The notes: generated by a model from the letters alone, not told the origin. Positions 25,956 to 34,195 are shown, counted from the stretch's first letter. The stretch: DNA of 40,590 bases from Candidatus Kuenenia stuttgartensis (GCA_945890885.1 CAMDDF010000006.1:1-40590); one strand, 5' to 3'. Program-made: numbers and translations.

Positions 25956-26897
25956 ATGAAGCTTTTAAGTTATAAAATTAAAAAAACCGGCAGTAATTCT
26001 TTCGGAATTTTGACTAACAACGGAATTGCGGATATACCCGCCAATTGGCCCGAGAAAAATTGTCCGCAATGTTTGAAAGACCTACTGAAACAGGATGATG
26101 TTTGTCCTGATAACCTTCAAGAAACCGTCTCACTTGCCAAAGATTTTATCAATCTTGACGATGTAAAATTACTGCCACCCATTGCAAATCCAGGCAAAAT
26201 CCTCGCTCTGGCGGGTAATTATTCCGAGCATATCAAAGAGTGCGGCCTGTCGCTTGGCCTTTCGGATGCCCCACGCGGCGATACTGTGCCTCGGCCGTTT
26301 ATTATGCCGACAAATGTTTTAGCTGGTGCCAATGATGAAATTCAATGGCCGGTTTACAGCGAACAGATTGATTACGAGGCGGAACTTACGATAATTATCG
26401 GCAAGACCGCAAAATGCGTAAGCCCGGCCGATGCAAAGGATTATATCGCTGGATTCTGCGTTTGTAATGACGTTTCCGCTAGGAGCATTACCTTTAAAGC
26501 AGGCAGAACGGAAAGGCCCTGGGATAATTTTTACGACTGGCTAAACGGCAAATGGGCAGATGGTTTCCTTCCGATTGGCCCGTGGATTACCACCGCTGAC
26601 GAAATAAAGGATGTGCAAAATCTTCAAATAGAATTAAAAGTCAATAGCCAAACCCGCCAAAAGTCGAATACCTCAATGATGATTTACCCTGCAAATGAAA
26701 TCGTAAGTTTTCTAAGCCATATTATGACGCTTGAGCCGGGCGATATCATCTGCACCGGCACTCCCGCTGGAGTGGGCCACGCTACGGGAAATTACCTCAA
26801 AGCAGGCGACGTTATCGAATGCCAAATCGAGACCCTTGGCAAATTGATGAATAAAATGGGCCCGAGACCGGAAAAATTCTACAAACCGCTCGAATAA
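25956..26897 (+). CDS. Fumarylacetoacetate hydrolase-family enzyme
   Basis: FAH family, 313 residues from the ATG at 25956 (GAAAGG upstream; the track start at 25935 is weaker). Family features: GKILALAGNYSEHIKE, metal-binding acidic residues in QIDYEAELTIIIGKTAK and GFCVCNDVSARSITFK, GPWITTADEI, and the closing LEPGDIICTGTPAGVGHATGNYLKAGDVIECQIETLG. Members cleave or isomerise diketo acids in aromatic and sugar-acid breakdown (for example 2-hydroxyhepta-2,4-diene-1,7-dioate isomerase, oxaloacetate decarboxylase). The substrate here cannot be told. No pathway partner is adjacent. Confidence 0.9.
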   Translation: MKLLSYKIKKTGSNSFGILTNNGIADIPANWPEKNCPQCLKDLLKQDDVCPDNLQETVSLAKDFINLDDVKLLPPIANPGKILALAGNYSEHIKECGLSLGLSDAPRGDTVPRPFIMPTNVLAGANDEIQWPVYSEQIDYEAELTIIIGKTAKCVSPADAKDYIAGFCVCNDVSARSITFKAGRTERPWDNFYDWLNGKWADGFLPIGPWITTADEIKDVQNLQIELKVNSQTRQKSNTSMMIYPANEIVSFLSHIMTLEPGDIICTGTPAGVGHATGNYLKAGDVIECQIETLGKLMNKMGPRPEKFYKPLE

Positions 26898-27007
26898 TCG
26901 CTTTTACTGCCAGCATTAAAATAAAAATGATGCGATATAATAATGGTTTTCAATGAGAGATAATTTTGCTTTACAAATCATCTGATTTCCTTTTAACTGT
27001 TTGCTAT

Positions 27008-27094
27008 GGAGAGATGCCGGAGTGGCTTATCGAGCCGGTTTCGAAAACCGGTGTGCTCGTAAGGGCACCGCGGGTTCGAATCCCGCTCTCTCCG
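27008..27094 (+). tRNA. tRNA-Ser (CGA)
   Basis: GGAGAGATGCCGGAGTGGCT..., anticodon arm CCGGT-TTCGAAA-ACCGG (anticodon CGA), a long variable arm (TGTGCTCGTAAGGGCACC) typical of class II serine tRNA, T-arm GCGGGTTCGAATCCCGC, and acceptor TCTCTCC-G. The AT-rich island begins right after it, so it may be the integration site, though no second copy of the tRNA 3' end is in the window. Confidence 0.96.
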
Positions 27095-27737
27095 TTATAT
27101 ATCAATGACTTACGTTCGTTTTTTACCCATAAAGTCTATCAAAGAGTCTATAAAAAAACAGTTGTAAGTCTTTATTTTAATACAATTTAAAAAAAATTGG
27201 TTTTAATGCAATATACAAAAATTTTTGTTATTCAAAAAAACCGTCAAAAAGCCCATTTCATAGCCATTACTAAGAGGCAGGGGGCTACTCACAAATCCAT
27301 GCCGGAGCCGTTCTAAGCAAACTACAGAGCATCCATCATAACAGTATTACGATCCCACATAAAATTATCTTCATTTAACCGATAATCGGCAAAACGAAAG
27401 TGTTTCGTGGGGGTAGTCGGGTAGTCATGTAGTCTTGCGCCATGATGGCTCATAATGAGCCAAGGGGGGCAGGTGTGTTCTGACCTTTTATCAGTTAGTG
27501 ATAAAAGGTTAAAAACTATAAACTATGCAAAATCGCACCTCGTGCGTATTTGCATTAAGCTGAGACCGAATACTATTTTCTATCGTGATTCCTCCGCCCA
27601 TACCACAAAGGATTTTAGGGAGTCACAGGCTAAAATATTAGTATCCTAAGGAAACCGGCAAAACAGCTAGTGAGCCAAGAGTGGGCAAGGTTATTTAATT
27701 CAAAGGGCTACAATCCAGCCAATCACAACTTTAAATA
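27095..27737. other. AT-rich gene-free left edge of the island
   Basis: No gene found; the short ORFs listed lack Shine-Dalgarno sites and domains. Two clean palindromes stand out: TGGCTCATAATGAGCCA at 27446-27462, and CCTTTTATC-AGTTAGT-GATAAAAGG at 27484-27508. Neither has a T-run, so they look more like protein-binding sites than terminators. No integrase is coded next to the tRNA. Confidence 0.5.
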
Positions 27738-28331
27738 TTACTTTCTAAAACCACTTCTTTGCTGTTTGCTGTCCCAAAAATATTCAAATATGTCAATATC
27801 TGTCTCGACTCCTCTATTGTATTTCATTTGGTATTCATCAACCATATTGAGAACTTCTAGATCGTCGAACTCGGCTTCACAGTTGCTGCAGTAATATTCG
27901 ACGCTTCGTACATCCGAATAGTGGTCATAGATATCTTGATCTACGGGCTCATAGCCCCCAGAGCCAAAAGAAATTCCGAATAGCACACTGCCTACCTCAT
28001 ATTGGCCCATTACTCTGGAATGTTCCTCGCATACTGGGCATTGGATTTTCATGAGATTAGGAGGGTCAGGTTCGTAATTTGAACTTTTGATTGTCTCAAT
28101 TGCATTACTCACCAAATCGTCTATATAGATTTTACACTCTTGTCCTGCCTGAAATATAACCTCCTGAAGCGTGCTCTCTGTGATCCGCTCATCGTTGTAT
28201 CTACAGTAAATGGAAGATGAGTCCAAAAGGTCTTTTGAGTTTATTTTAAGGTCATCATCAGGTGATTGAAGCAATCTACCCATTTTGGCCTTCACCATTT
28301 CTTTGATTTTTTCTTTATTTATCAATGTCAT
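27738..28331 (-). CDS. Hypothetical zinc-ribbon island protein
   Basis: Unrecognised, 197 residues. Start supported by TTAGGAG seven bases upstream. The N-terminal half is mostly helical and charged (MTLINKEKIKEMVKAKMGRLLQSPDDD). The C-terminal half has two cysteine pairs, IQCPVCEEHSR and YYCSNCEAEFDDLE, which could form one zinc-binding site, separated by a Gly-rich acidic stretch (FGISFGSGGYEPVDQDIYDHY). It follows the 109-residue gene by 9 bases, so the two form a minus-strand operon. Both are AT-rich with the base composition of the island. Confidence 0.6.
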   Translation of the reverse strand: MTLINKEKIKEMVKAKMGRLLQSPDDDLKINSKDLLDSSSIYCRYNDERITESTLQEVIFQAGQECKIYIDDLVSNAIETIKSSNYEPDPPNLMKIQCPVCEEHSRVMGQYEVGSVLFGISFGSGGYEPVDQDIYDHYSDVRSVEYYCSNCEAEFDDLEVLNMVDEYQMKYNRGVETDIDIFEYFWDSKQQRSGFRK

Positions 28332-28340
28332 TTGCTACTC

Positions 28341-28670
28341 CTAATTCTTTTTAATTTTAATTAATTTTCTGATATTTTCGTTTTCGTCGCCGTCCATAAA
28401 CAAGATTTCATTTTTTAGGTGGTCTATAAACCCTAAAAGTGTTGCTTGTTCTTCACTGGCCTCTTCTGTACCGTGACTTTCATTAAATTCATCGCAAAGA
28501 TGCCGTATAAAAAGTTGTGCAAACTCAGTAGTGTCATTCCCAAAAATCATTTTATCAACTCTCAACTGACCGTATAAAAAATCTTGATAAAAATCTAAAT
28601 TTGTAGGACACTCTTTAATGCTTTTTCTGTACTGGTTGCTGTTAAATGTGATTGTTTTAATTCTTGTCAT
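28341..28670 (-). CDS. Hypothetical island protein
   Basis: Unrecognised, 109 residues, acidic in the second half (EFNESHGTEEASEEQATLLGF, FMDGDENENIRKLIKIKKN). The start has TTAGGAG seven bases upstream (TTAGGAGATGTAAAAATG). No domain, signal peptide or membrane segment. First gene of a two-gene minus-strand unit, with an operator-like palindrome region 380-460 bases upstream. Small acidic proteins of this kind are common in mobile elements, but no function can be stated. Confidence 0.55.
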   Translation of the reverse strand: MTRIKTITFNSNQYRKSIKECPTNLDFYQDFLYGQLRVDKMIFGNDTTEFAQLFIRHLCDEFNESHGTEEASEEQATLLGFIDHLKNEILFMDGDENENIRKLIKIKKN

Positions 28671-29490
28671 TTTTACATCTCCTAATAAATTAATTTTTAC
28701 TATTTTTACTTATATTTAGCAGCGACGCGCTGCCTCACAATTATTTATCGACGGAAATAGAGCCCAACTTTGGGTCTAATAGGCATTTTTATCGGTCTTT
28801 TCTTAAATTTTTAAATATTTCGGATTTTATCTTCATTTTCGGGATTCTGCCCCTGGCGTCTGCCAAGGGCAAAAAAAGGAGTCTGACGATTAGTAGGTAG
28901 ACCTGTAGACTGTTAAAAATGGCTTGATTGACAGCCACAAATACCTACTAAACTACTACATTCCATCAACTGTAAGGGCTACTGTTTAATATGGCATGCA
29001 TTAGTGAGTATGTGCTGTCTGTAAGAGATGCACTGCTACGACTAAAACAACTAACTATCAGTTACCTGATAGTACTGTATCCCAACGAGGAATACAAATT
29101 CGATTAAACATTAAACTCTTGTTTAACATTACTATCAGGATTATACTCTATAATCTTTCACTTTTCAAGGAAAAAATAAATTTTCGATTATTCTTCCATC
29201 GATCTTTCACTTTCATGAGCTTTAGCTAACTTGCCTTTTAGGACGACTACAGCTAATTCTAAGGCATTATAGCAAAATCATTGAAAATAAAATGCACCAC
29301 GATTGATTCTAATCGTCGATCTTTCCTTAGCCCGACCTAAATACCCCACCCCCAAAAAAAAGATTATTAATTGTATCGAACAAGTAAAAGCAATGATGCC
29401 CCATATGGCCCGCCAAGGCTAAAAGGGGCATCGTTATGAAATTTTCAAAGAACCACAATCCATGCTAATTCTGTATATTGCTGTTGCCGC
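28671..29490. promoter_or_regulatory. Island control region with operator-like palindromes
   Basis: Gene-free. Features: GCAGCG/CGCTGC near 28720; TGCCC-TGGC-GTCT-GCCA-GGGCA near 28857; operator-like CTATCAG-TTAC-CTGATAG at 29055-29072 with a third CTATCAG half-site at 29132-29138; TTAAACA/TGTTTAA inverted repeat at 29104-29126; a TATAAT at 29149-29154; and GATGCCCC/GGGGCATC hairpin at 29395-29432. The arrangement suggests a repressor-controlled region for the minus-strand gene pair or a plus-strand RNA. Confidence 0.45.
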
Positions 29491-29697
29491 TTATGCTGAT
29501 ACTTTTATGGCCTGCAGTTGTTCCGCAGTATCTTTGACCCTTTGTTCCGCGGTTGAATAGGCGGCCTTATCCATTTCAATACCTATGCAGCGTAATCCCA
29601 GTCCGCACTGAAGACCAGCTATCCATAAGGTTCCAGATCCCATCATGGGATCCTGAAGAACACCATCTTTTGGACAAAAAGCCTGACTGTATAATCA
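29491..29697 (-). pseudogene. DNA methyltransferase C-terminal remnant
   Basis: Not in the ORF track. An open frame on the minus strand reads LYSQAFCPKDGVLQDPMMGSGTLWIAG, then LQCGLGLRCIGIEMDKAAYSTAEQRVKD, ending ...QAIKVSA and stop at 29491. This is the AdoMet-binding motif I (DPxMGSGT) and the following IGIExD strand of class beta N4-cytosine/N6-adenine methyltransferases, which lie at the C-terminus in that class. A TGA at ~29697 cuts the frame, and the catalytic DPPY/SPPY part is absent from the DNA beyond. It is therefore a dead fragment, probably left by rearrangement inside the island. Confidence 0.7.
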
Positions 29698-29798
29698 CCA
29701 ATTTCTTTCAAAAAACAAATCCGAATCTTTCACTTTATAGATTTGTTGTTTGTAACTTATTTTATGACATATAGTTAAGTATAATTTGCACTACCCCC

Positions 29799-29827
29799 TT
29801 GAAAAAAAGTATTTTTTCTGGTATAAT
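29799..29827 (+). promoter_or_regulatory. Strong promoter of the replication-gene block
   Basis: TTGAAA (29799-29804), 17-base spacer, TATAAT (29822-29827). The predicted start near 29834 leaves a ~235-base leader before the ParB-like gene, with a strong terminator at 30002-30036 inside it. Confidence 0.65.
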
Positions 29828-29833
29828 AATTTC

Positions 29834-30068
29834 AGTTATTGGCAGGTTGAATTAACATATCAGCCATTAACGAATAATAATGAAGTAAAAATTTAGACTG
29901 GTGGATTGTCTTTTGACTTTCTGAATGTAACTACATAACGGTGTATGCTTGTTGTGTGAAAGGTTGCCAGTCCCTTTTACGCGGCTGGTGTATATGAATC
30001 TAAAAGCCTGTTCGCGTGTGCGAGCAGGCTTTTTTTGTTAATGTAGTTAAATTTGAAAGGGCGTAAAG
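29834..30068 (+). promoter_or_regulatory. Structured leader / possible small RNA before the ParB-like gene
   Basis: From the predicted start to the terminator gives a ~200 nt transcript with no ORF of note. It has a GCCAG...GCTGG hairpin (GTTGCCAGTCCC...GCGGCTGGTG) before the terminator. Two readings: an independent small RNA, or an attenuation leader for the downstream gene. Confidence 0.4.
30002..30036 (+). terminator. Terminator / attenuator upstream of the ParB-like gene
   Basis: AAGCCTGTTCGC, loop GTGT, GCGAGCAGGCTT followed by TTTTTT. It lies between the strong promoter and the gene's Shine-Dalgarno (GAAAGGG), leaving about 20 bases, too few for another promoter. Confidence 0.82.
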
Positions 30069-31061
30069 ATGCTAAGAATTCAAGATTTAAAGGCAGATGC
30101 GAAATATAAGGATATATTTTCAATTACTCAGGCTGAGTATAATGCAACGGAATTGCTGGCAATTAACGACGGTGAAATCTTTCAGCCGTTATTTGTATGG
30201 AAGGGCCAAAGTATCCTGGTTTATGGGTATCATTATTGGGAGATACTCAAGGCGCACCCGGAACTAAATTACACTGTGCGGGAAGTTGAGTTCCAGGACT
30301 GGCAGGAAGCAAAGGTATGGGCTATTGAGCATTATATAGCTCAACCAGAGACTCGGCTATGGCAGAAACTGGAGGCAGCTGTCCAGTGTGAGTCATATTG
30401 GCTCTTAAAAGAAGATGCCAAAAAAGCCCATGGCAATAGGCCTGAGTCCCCTTCACTCAGTGAAGGTAACTCGGACCAGAGCAAAGAAGTTAATGCCATA
30501 ATTGCCCAAAAAGTCGGATGTAGCGCAACTTATGTGTATAATTTCAAAAAGATTCTATCTTCCGGCACAACAGATATTATCAAACTGTGCCGCAAGGGGG
30601 AACTGTCCATAAGTGCCGCATATGCGCGACTATTTCTTCCCAAAAAACCGAAAATAGCCAAACCCGGGCTTCAAACCCCGATAGAATTGAAAATTGACAG
30701 CAGGGATATTTTTGAGGATTGTGAGAAGAATACCGATATCGGCAAGAAAAACACCAATCGTCATAATGGTATTCCCGTTGATCCGATGCCGATTGCTCAG
30801 CAGATAAAGGCGGCCAATGTCCCAGATGGTGCTATCTGGGTAACCCTCCACAAAAAAGATGGCCAGATGCAGGTGGTTAAAAAGACCTTTGACGAAATCA
30901 CAGGTATTGTTCATATGACGGTCAACAGTTACCAGTGCAAAGTGGTCTCAGCAGACAATGACATAATTGTTATAGAAGCAGACCATATTAATGGCGGCAC
31001 TCGTGAACTGCGCCAAAAAGATGATTCTGATTTTGAAAATAACTCGCGTAGGGCTTCTTAG
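30069..31061 (+). CDS. ParB/KorB-like DNA-binding protein
   Basis: 330 residues. The N-terminal ~100 resemble the ParB/sulfiredoxin-like domain: the usual DGHHRY-type core is replaced by LVYGYHYWEIL, followed by VREVEFQDWQEAKVWAIEHYIAQPE. Residues ~145-200 form a helix-turn-helix of KorB type (VNAIIAQKVGCSATYVYNFKKILSSGTTDIIKLCRKGELSISAAYARLFL). The C-terminal domain is unassigned. Such proteins partition replicons or regulate mobile-element genes; a second reading is a ParB-like transcription regulator. No ParA partner is present. It starts after a strong terminator, 14 bases before the sliding-clamp-like gene ends the gap, so the two are one operon. Confidence 0.72.
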   Translation: MLRIQDLKADAKYKDIFSITQAEYNATELLAINDGEIFQPLFVWKGQSILVYGYHYWEILKAHPELNYTVREVEFQDWQEAKVWAIEHYIAQPETRLWQKLEAAVQCESYWLLKEDAKKAHGNRPESPSLSEGNSDQSKEVNAIIAQKVGCSATYVYNFKKILSSGTTDIIKLCRKGELSISAAYARLFLPKKPKIAKPGLQTPIELKIDSRDIFEDCEKNTDIGKKNTNRHNGIPVDPMPIAQQIKAANVPDGAIWVTLHKKDGQMQVVKKTFDEITGIVHMTVNSYQCKVVSADNDIIVIEADHINGGTRELRQKDDSDFENNSRRAS

Positions 31062-31075
31062 GAGGGGAATAAACT

Positions 31076-32410
31076 ATGGAATTTACAATTAATACAAAAA
31101 TGTTCATTAAATATGTCACACCAGCGGCAGATATTGCACTAAAGAATGCCAATAAATATCACTGTTGTTTTGGGATGATCAAAATAACTGCATACCCTAA
31201 GGTTCTTATGATAGAGGCTTATGGTGGGACCGCAAGTATTACTGTTAAAGTCAGGCAGTCTGATGGGTACAAACATGGCAGAACAGGTGAGGTTTGTATA
31301 TTAGCCAAAGAATTAATCGATACATTGAAATCCCTTGAGTCTTTCGATGATTTACTAGTATGTGTCAAAGACGGTAAACTGAAGCTATTACCGGAGTCAG
31401 ATATCTATAACTATAACAAAATCCAAATTCAAACCAATAGTGTGGTATTGCCAGAATCATCTGAAGAATACGACCATGAACTGACAGTAGATAGAGAGCA
31501 TTTTATCAAAGGGTTAAAGCAAATTCAATATGCACCTGCTTCTGATGAAAGACTGTTCTCATATATGTGTATTGTATTTGAATCTGCAGGCAACTCACTG
31601 AAATTTACCGCAGGCTCCGGTGCTCGTTTTACTGCTGTGGAATATATTGGTAACAATAAAATGTTATCATCCAAAGATATAAAAATGATCTTCCCGAAAA
31701 CAAATATATCAAATGTACTCAGAATCTTTGAAAAAAACACCAGCTTAATGTTAAAAATTAAAGAATCAGATGGCGACATAACGAATAATATACATGCGCA
31801 GCAAGTTATTGAGAGTGACAATATAATCGTACGGATATATGGTGCAGAATATTTCACACAATATCCTAATTTAAGCAATATAATGAGTCATAACTATACT
31901 TATCAGATACCGACTAAAGTCCAGGACTGGAAATATGTCGCTGCTGCAATCACTGCCAGTAGGCATTCTTTATCAGAACCACTGCATAATATAAAGGTTA
32001 TGATAGATTTACAGCATGGCAATTTAGATGTTCAGGTTAATTCGCTAATGAGTATAAATAGAAGAGTTCAATTTGAGCTTGAAACATGCATTGCCGACAT
32101 TTCAAATAAAAAGAGCTACAAACCTTGGTTCTGCTGCGATGCAAATCATATCGTTGAGATGGTTAAAAAAAATAAAACACAGAACACGGTTATATTTAAT
32201 TTTGAAGATCAGGCAAAGCTTGACCCTATTGATGCCGATAATCCCCAAAAAAGGAAGCCTGTTTTGCTCAAATTTCCTAACCAGTTGCATAAAGATGGCG
32301 TTACCGAAAAGTCTTTCGTGCTATTTTCTATATCATTAAAATGGGACGATAAATATCTGTCTATAGATCACGATGGTGTTGTGAGCCGTTTTGAGATTTT
32401 AGACTTATAA
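31076..32410 (+). CDS. Divergent DnaN-like sliding clamp
   Basis: 444 residues (normal DnaN ~370). The three-domain clamp pattern is recognisable though diverged: KMFIKYVTPAADIALKNANKYHCCFGMIKI at the start; domain 2 ELTVDREHFIKGLKQIQYAPASDERLFSYMCIVFESAGNSLKFTAGSGARFTAVEYI; MIFPKTNISNVLRIF; NIIVRIYGAEYFTQYPNL; and domain 3 CDANHIVEMVKKNKTQNTVIFNF. Known clamps tether DNA polymerase to DNA. As an element-encoded copy next to ParB-like, helicase and SSB-like genes, it probably serves the element's own replication or recruits the host polymerase. The canonical C-terminal MPMR-like end is not seen (ends RFEILDL). Confidence 0.62.
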   Translation: MEFTINTKMFIKYVTPAADIALKNANKYHCCFGMIKITAYPKVLMIEAYGGTASITVKVRQSDGYKHGRTGEVCILAKELIDTLKSLESFDDLLVCVKDGKLKLLPESDIYNYNKIQIQTNSVVLPESSEEYDHELTVDREHFIKGLKQIQYAPASDERLFSYMCIVFESAGNSLKFTAGSGARFTAVEYIGNNKMLSSKDIKMIFPKTNISNVLRIFEKNTSLMLKIKESDGDITNNIHAQQVIESDNIIVRIYGAEYFTQYPNLSNIMSHNYTYQIPTKVQDWKYVAAAITASRHSLSEPLHNIKVMIDLQHGNLDVQVNSLMSINRRVQFELETCIADISNKKSYKPWFCCDANHIVEMVKKNKTQNTVIFNFEDQAKLDPIDADNPQKRKPVLLKFPNQLHKDGVTEKSFVLFSISLKWDDKYLSIDHDGVVSRFEILDL

Positions 32411-32604
32411 ATTGAAAAATAGTTAAAATATTTTCAAAAAAATCATGAAATTCGTGTTCTGGATTAAAGTTTTTTTGATTTGATTTCGATTAGTAATAAG
32501 CTGGTTAAATAACGTTGTTTGATTGGCTATGACGTAATAGTAATTTTGAGGTAATAGTTAGAATCTGTCGATAAAAATAAAATGGTCGAATTATTTCGAT
32601 TTAT

Positions 32605-32650
32605 TAGCTCAGTGTTATCGTACGACAGGATGATACTGGGCTATTTTTTT
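32605..32650 (+). terminator. Terminator touching the next gene's Shine-Dalgarno
   Basis: TAGCTCAGTGTTATC (32605-32619) pairs over 15 positions, counting G-U, with GATGATACTGGGCTA (32629-32643), followed by TTTTTTT. The AGGAG at 32651-32655 starts on the very next base, so the following gene depends on read-through or antitermination. Confidence 0.8.
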
Positions 32651-32662
32651 AGGAGAATAGTT

Positions 32663-33055
32663 ATGTATGATTCGGAAAAATATGGATTTGTGTGTAGTGA
32701 GTGCGGAGGTCATAAGCTGGGGCATCAGCAGTATGTTAAATGTGTGATCCCAGTGATAATCTACGAAGATAGCCTAATGGGATTTGGACAGTCGGAAATT
32801 GACGAAACTGACTATATCAATGTCGATAATGGTTATATTTGTATGGATTGCAAAAAATTTGTCACACACTGCGGTAGTATGGTGCAAATTGAAGATCTGC
32901 TTGACTACCTGAGAATGGACACTGAAGCTCTCCGGCAAGAGGAAAAAGGCTACGAAGCTTATTTAAAAGCTCAGGCCTCCGCACAATCGCAGATAGAAAA
33001 GGAGCAGGCGTCCTATTACCGAGAAATAGATTTGGCCGATGAGATGGATAATTAA
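32663..33055 (+). CDS. Small zinc-ribbon island protein
   Basis: Unrecognised, 130 residues from the ATG at 32663 (AGGAG seven bases upstream). The track start at 32582 would run through the terminator hairpin. Two cysteine pairs, FVCSECGGHKLGHQQYVKC and YICMDCKKFVTHCG, suggest a zinc ribbon. The C-terminal 45 residues are a charged helix (LRQEEKGYEAYLKAQASAQSQIEKEQASYYREIDLADEMDN). Context suggests a regulatory or replication accessory protein of the island. Function unknown. Confidence 0.6.
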   Translation: MYDSEKYGFVCSECGGHKLGHQQYVKCVIPVIIYEDSLMGFGQSEIDETDYINVDNGYICMDCKKFVTHCGSMVQIEDLLDYLRMDTEALRQEEKGYEAYLKAQASAQSQIEKEQASYYREIDLADEMDN

Positions 33056-33625
33056 ACAAGTATTATTTCGATATAAAAAAGGAAATTTAGGATTTATATC
33101 GAATGTATAAATAACAGAGTTCAGGGTCTGTATTAAATTTGTGATCAGGGACAAGATAGCAGTATAAATAAAAAATTATAAATTACAAAATAAAAATTGA
33201 TGTAGTAAATATCTTGTCTAAGCCCCCAAGCAGCCTGAACTGCTTAGGGGCTATTTTTATGTTATTTGACAAGTAAAAATGAAGAAATGTGGTGAAAAAT
33301 AAAAAAATTTAATAAATTTTAACAAAATTGAAATTTTTTTGTCACAAAACAGGTTTAATGCAGCACTATATATATAGAACTAGTTATTCCTGGTTTAGTA
33401 GTTGAGTAATAAAAATGTTTTTGCTTAAGCAAAAAAACATTTTTACTTATATATGTAAAGTTAGTAGTTAGAATATTCCTAATATAGTTGTGTTGAGGAA
33501 AAACCTTCTAAAGGTTTTCCTCAACAACTACAACCGAGTATTCACTGGTTGAGTAGTTAAATGGTAGTCTGTCCCCACCTTTTCTTCATTTTTGAAAACT
33601 TTATTATAAATTTGGAGATTCAGGA
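33056..33625. other. AT-rich palindrome-rich region, possible replication origin
   Basis: Gene-free 570 bases. Contains the terminator at 33219-33258; a long palindrome AAAAATGTTTTTGCTTAAGC...ACATTTTT near 33412-33446; another, GTTGAGGAAAAACC...GGTTTTCCTCAAC, at 33492-33525; and short direct repeats of TAGTAGTTGAGT / TAGTAGTTAGA / GGTTGAGTAGTTAA type between 33390 and 33562. It lies in the middle of the replication genes and is very AT-rich. An origin is a fair guess; no DnaA-box cluster was identified. Confidence 0.35.
33219..33258 (+). terminator. Terminator after the zinc-ribbon gene
   Basis: AGCCCCCAAGCAG, loop CCTGAA, CTGCTTAGGGGCT then ATTTTTAT. It ends the block 30069-33055. Confidence 0.82.
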
Positions 33626-34195
33626 ATGACGGTGACAGATTATTTATATGTTTATACATATTTTATTCAGGATAGGCTTGATGGCCTGGTTACTAAATAT
33701 TGTTACAAATACAAAATTTACGGTAACCGCCAGTTAAATATCTGGGAAGAGGTAAGATCTGATATAGGGATAACTTTTTGCTATAAATGCAAATACTCCC
33801 TGGATATACCTATAAAGGTAAATTTTATTACTTATCTGACTGTTTCACTTTCTAAACAGGTTAAATACAGCATTATTAAGCAAATCAAGTATTACAAAAT
33901 TTGTAAAAAAGATTCCGCCTATCACCTGCATAAGTTCGGCAAGTCTACTAACGGCAATATAATAGATTTACGTATAAAAGATCCTGCCGACGAATTATTC
34001 CGCCTCAGTTATAGAGATTTTAATTTCTCGGCTTTAAATGGGACTGAAAAGAGAATAATCAAATTATATTTTTGCTGGAACAAAAAAATCAGTGAAATAT
34101 CTAAACTCCTGAATATCACTGAAAGCGCGGTCAGGCAATCTAAAAAAAGAGCACTTATAAAGCTAAAAAAATCTAATATGCATTTGTTGAATTAA
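33626..34195 (+). CDS. Sigma-factor-like protein (region 4 helix-turn-helix)
   Basis: 189 residues, very AT-rich coding sequence with many Lys, Tyr and Ile. The C-terminus is a sigma-70 region 4 type helix-turn-helix: LNGTEKRIIKLYFCWNKKISEISKLLNITESAVRQSKKRALIKLKKS. The N-terminal part could be a degenerate region 2 (DRLDGLVTKYCYKYKIYGNRQLNIWEEVRSDI). It could direct host RNA polymerase to island promoters or be a plain regulator. Shine-Dalgarno TTTGGAG upstream. It precedes the small membrane ORF and helicase by ~45 bases. Confidence 0.6.
   Translation: MTVTDYLYVYTYFIQDRLDGLVTKYCYKYKIYGNRQLNIWEEVRSDIGITFCYKCKYSLDIPIKVNFITYLTVSLSKQVKYSIIKQIKYYKICKKDSAYHLHKFGKSTNGNIIDLRIKDPADELFRLSYRDFNFSALNGTEKRIIKLYFCWNKKISEISKLLNITESAVRQSKKRALIKLKKSNMHLLN

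Noticed and set aside
26966-27190. 74-residue ORF spanning tRNA-Ser
   Set aside because: Most of its codons are the tRNA gene itself; no Shine-Dalgarno or domain.
27095-27737. Search for an integrase gene or an att duplication of the tRNA 3' end
   Set aside because: No tyrosine or serine recombinase motif in any frame and no second copy of the tRNA-Ser 3' sequence in the window; integration at the tRNA stays a hypothesis.
29395-29432. GATGCCCC...GGGGCATC hairpin considered as an integron attC site or a terminator
   Set aside because: No integron integrase, no RYYYAAC/GTTRRRY core sites and no T-run; kept only as an unexplained hairpin.
29553-29774. 73-residue plus-strand ORF in the island
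   Set aside because: Antisense to the methyltransferase fragment, whose motifs are much clearer.
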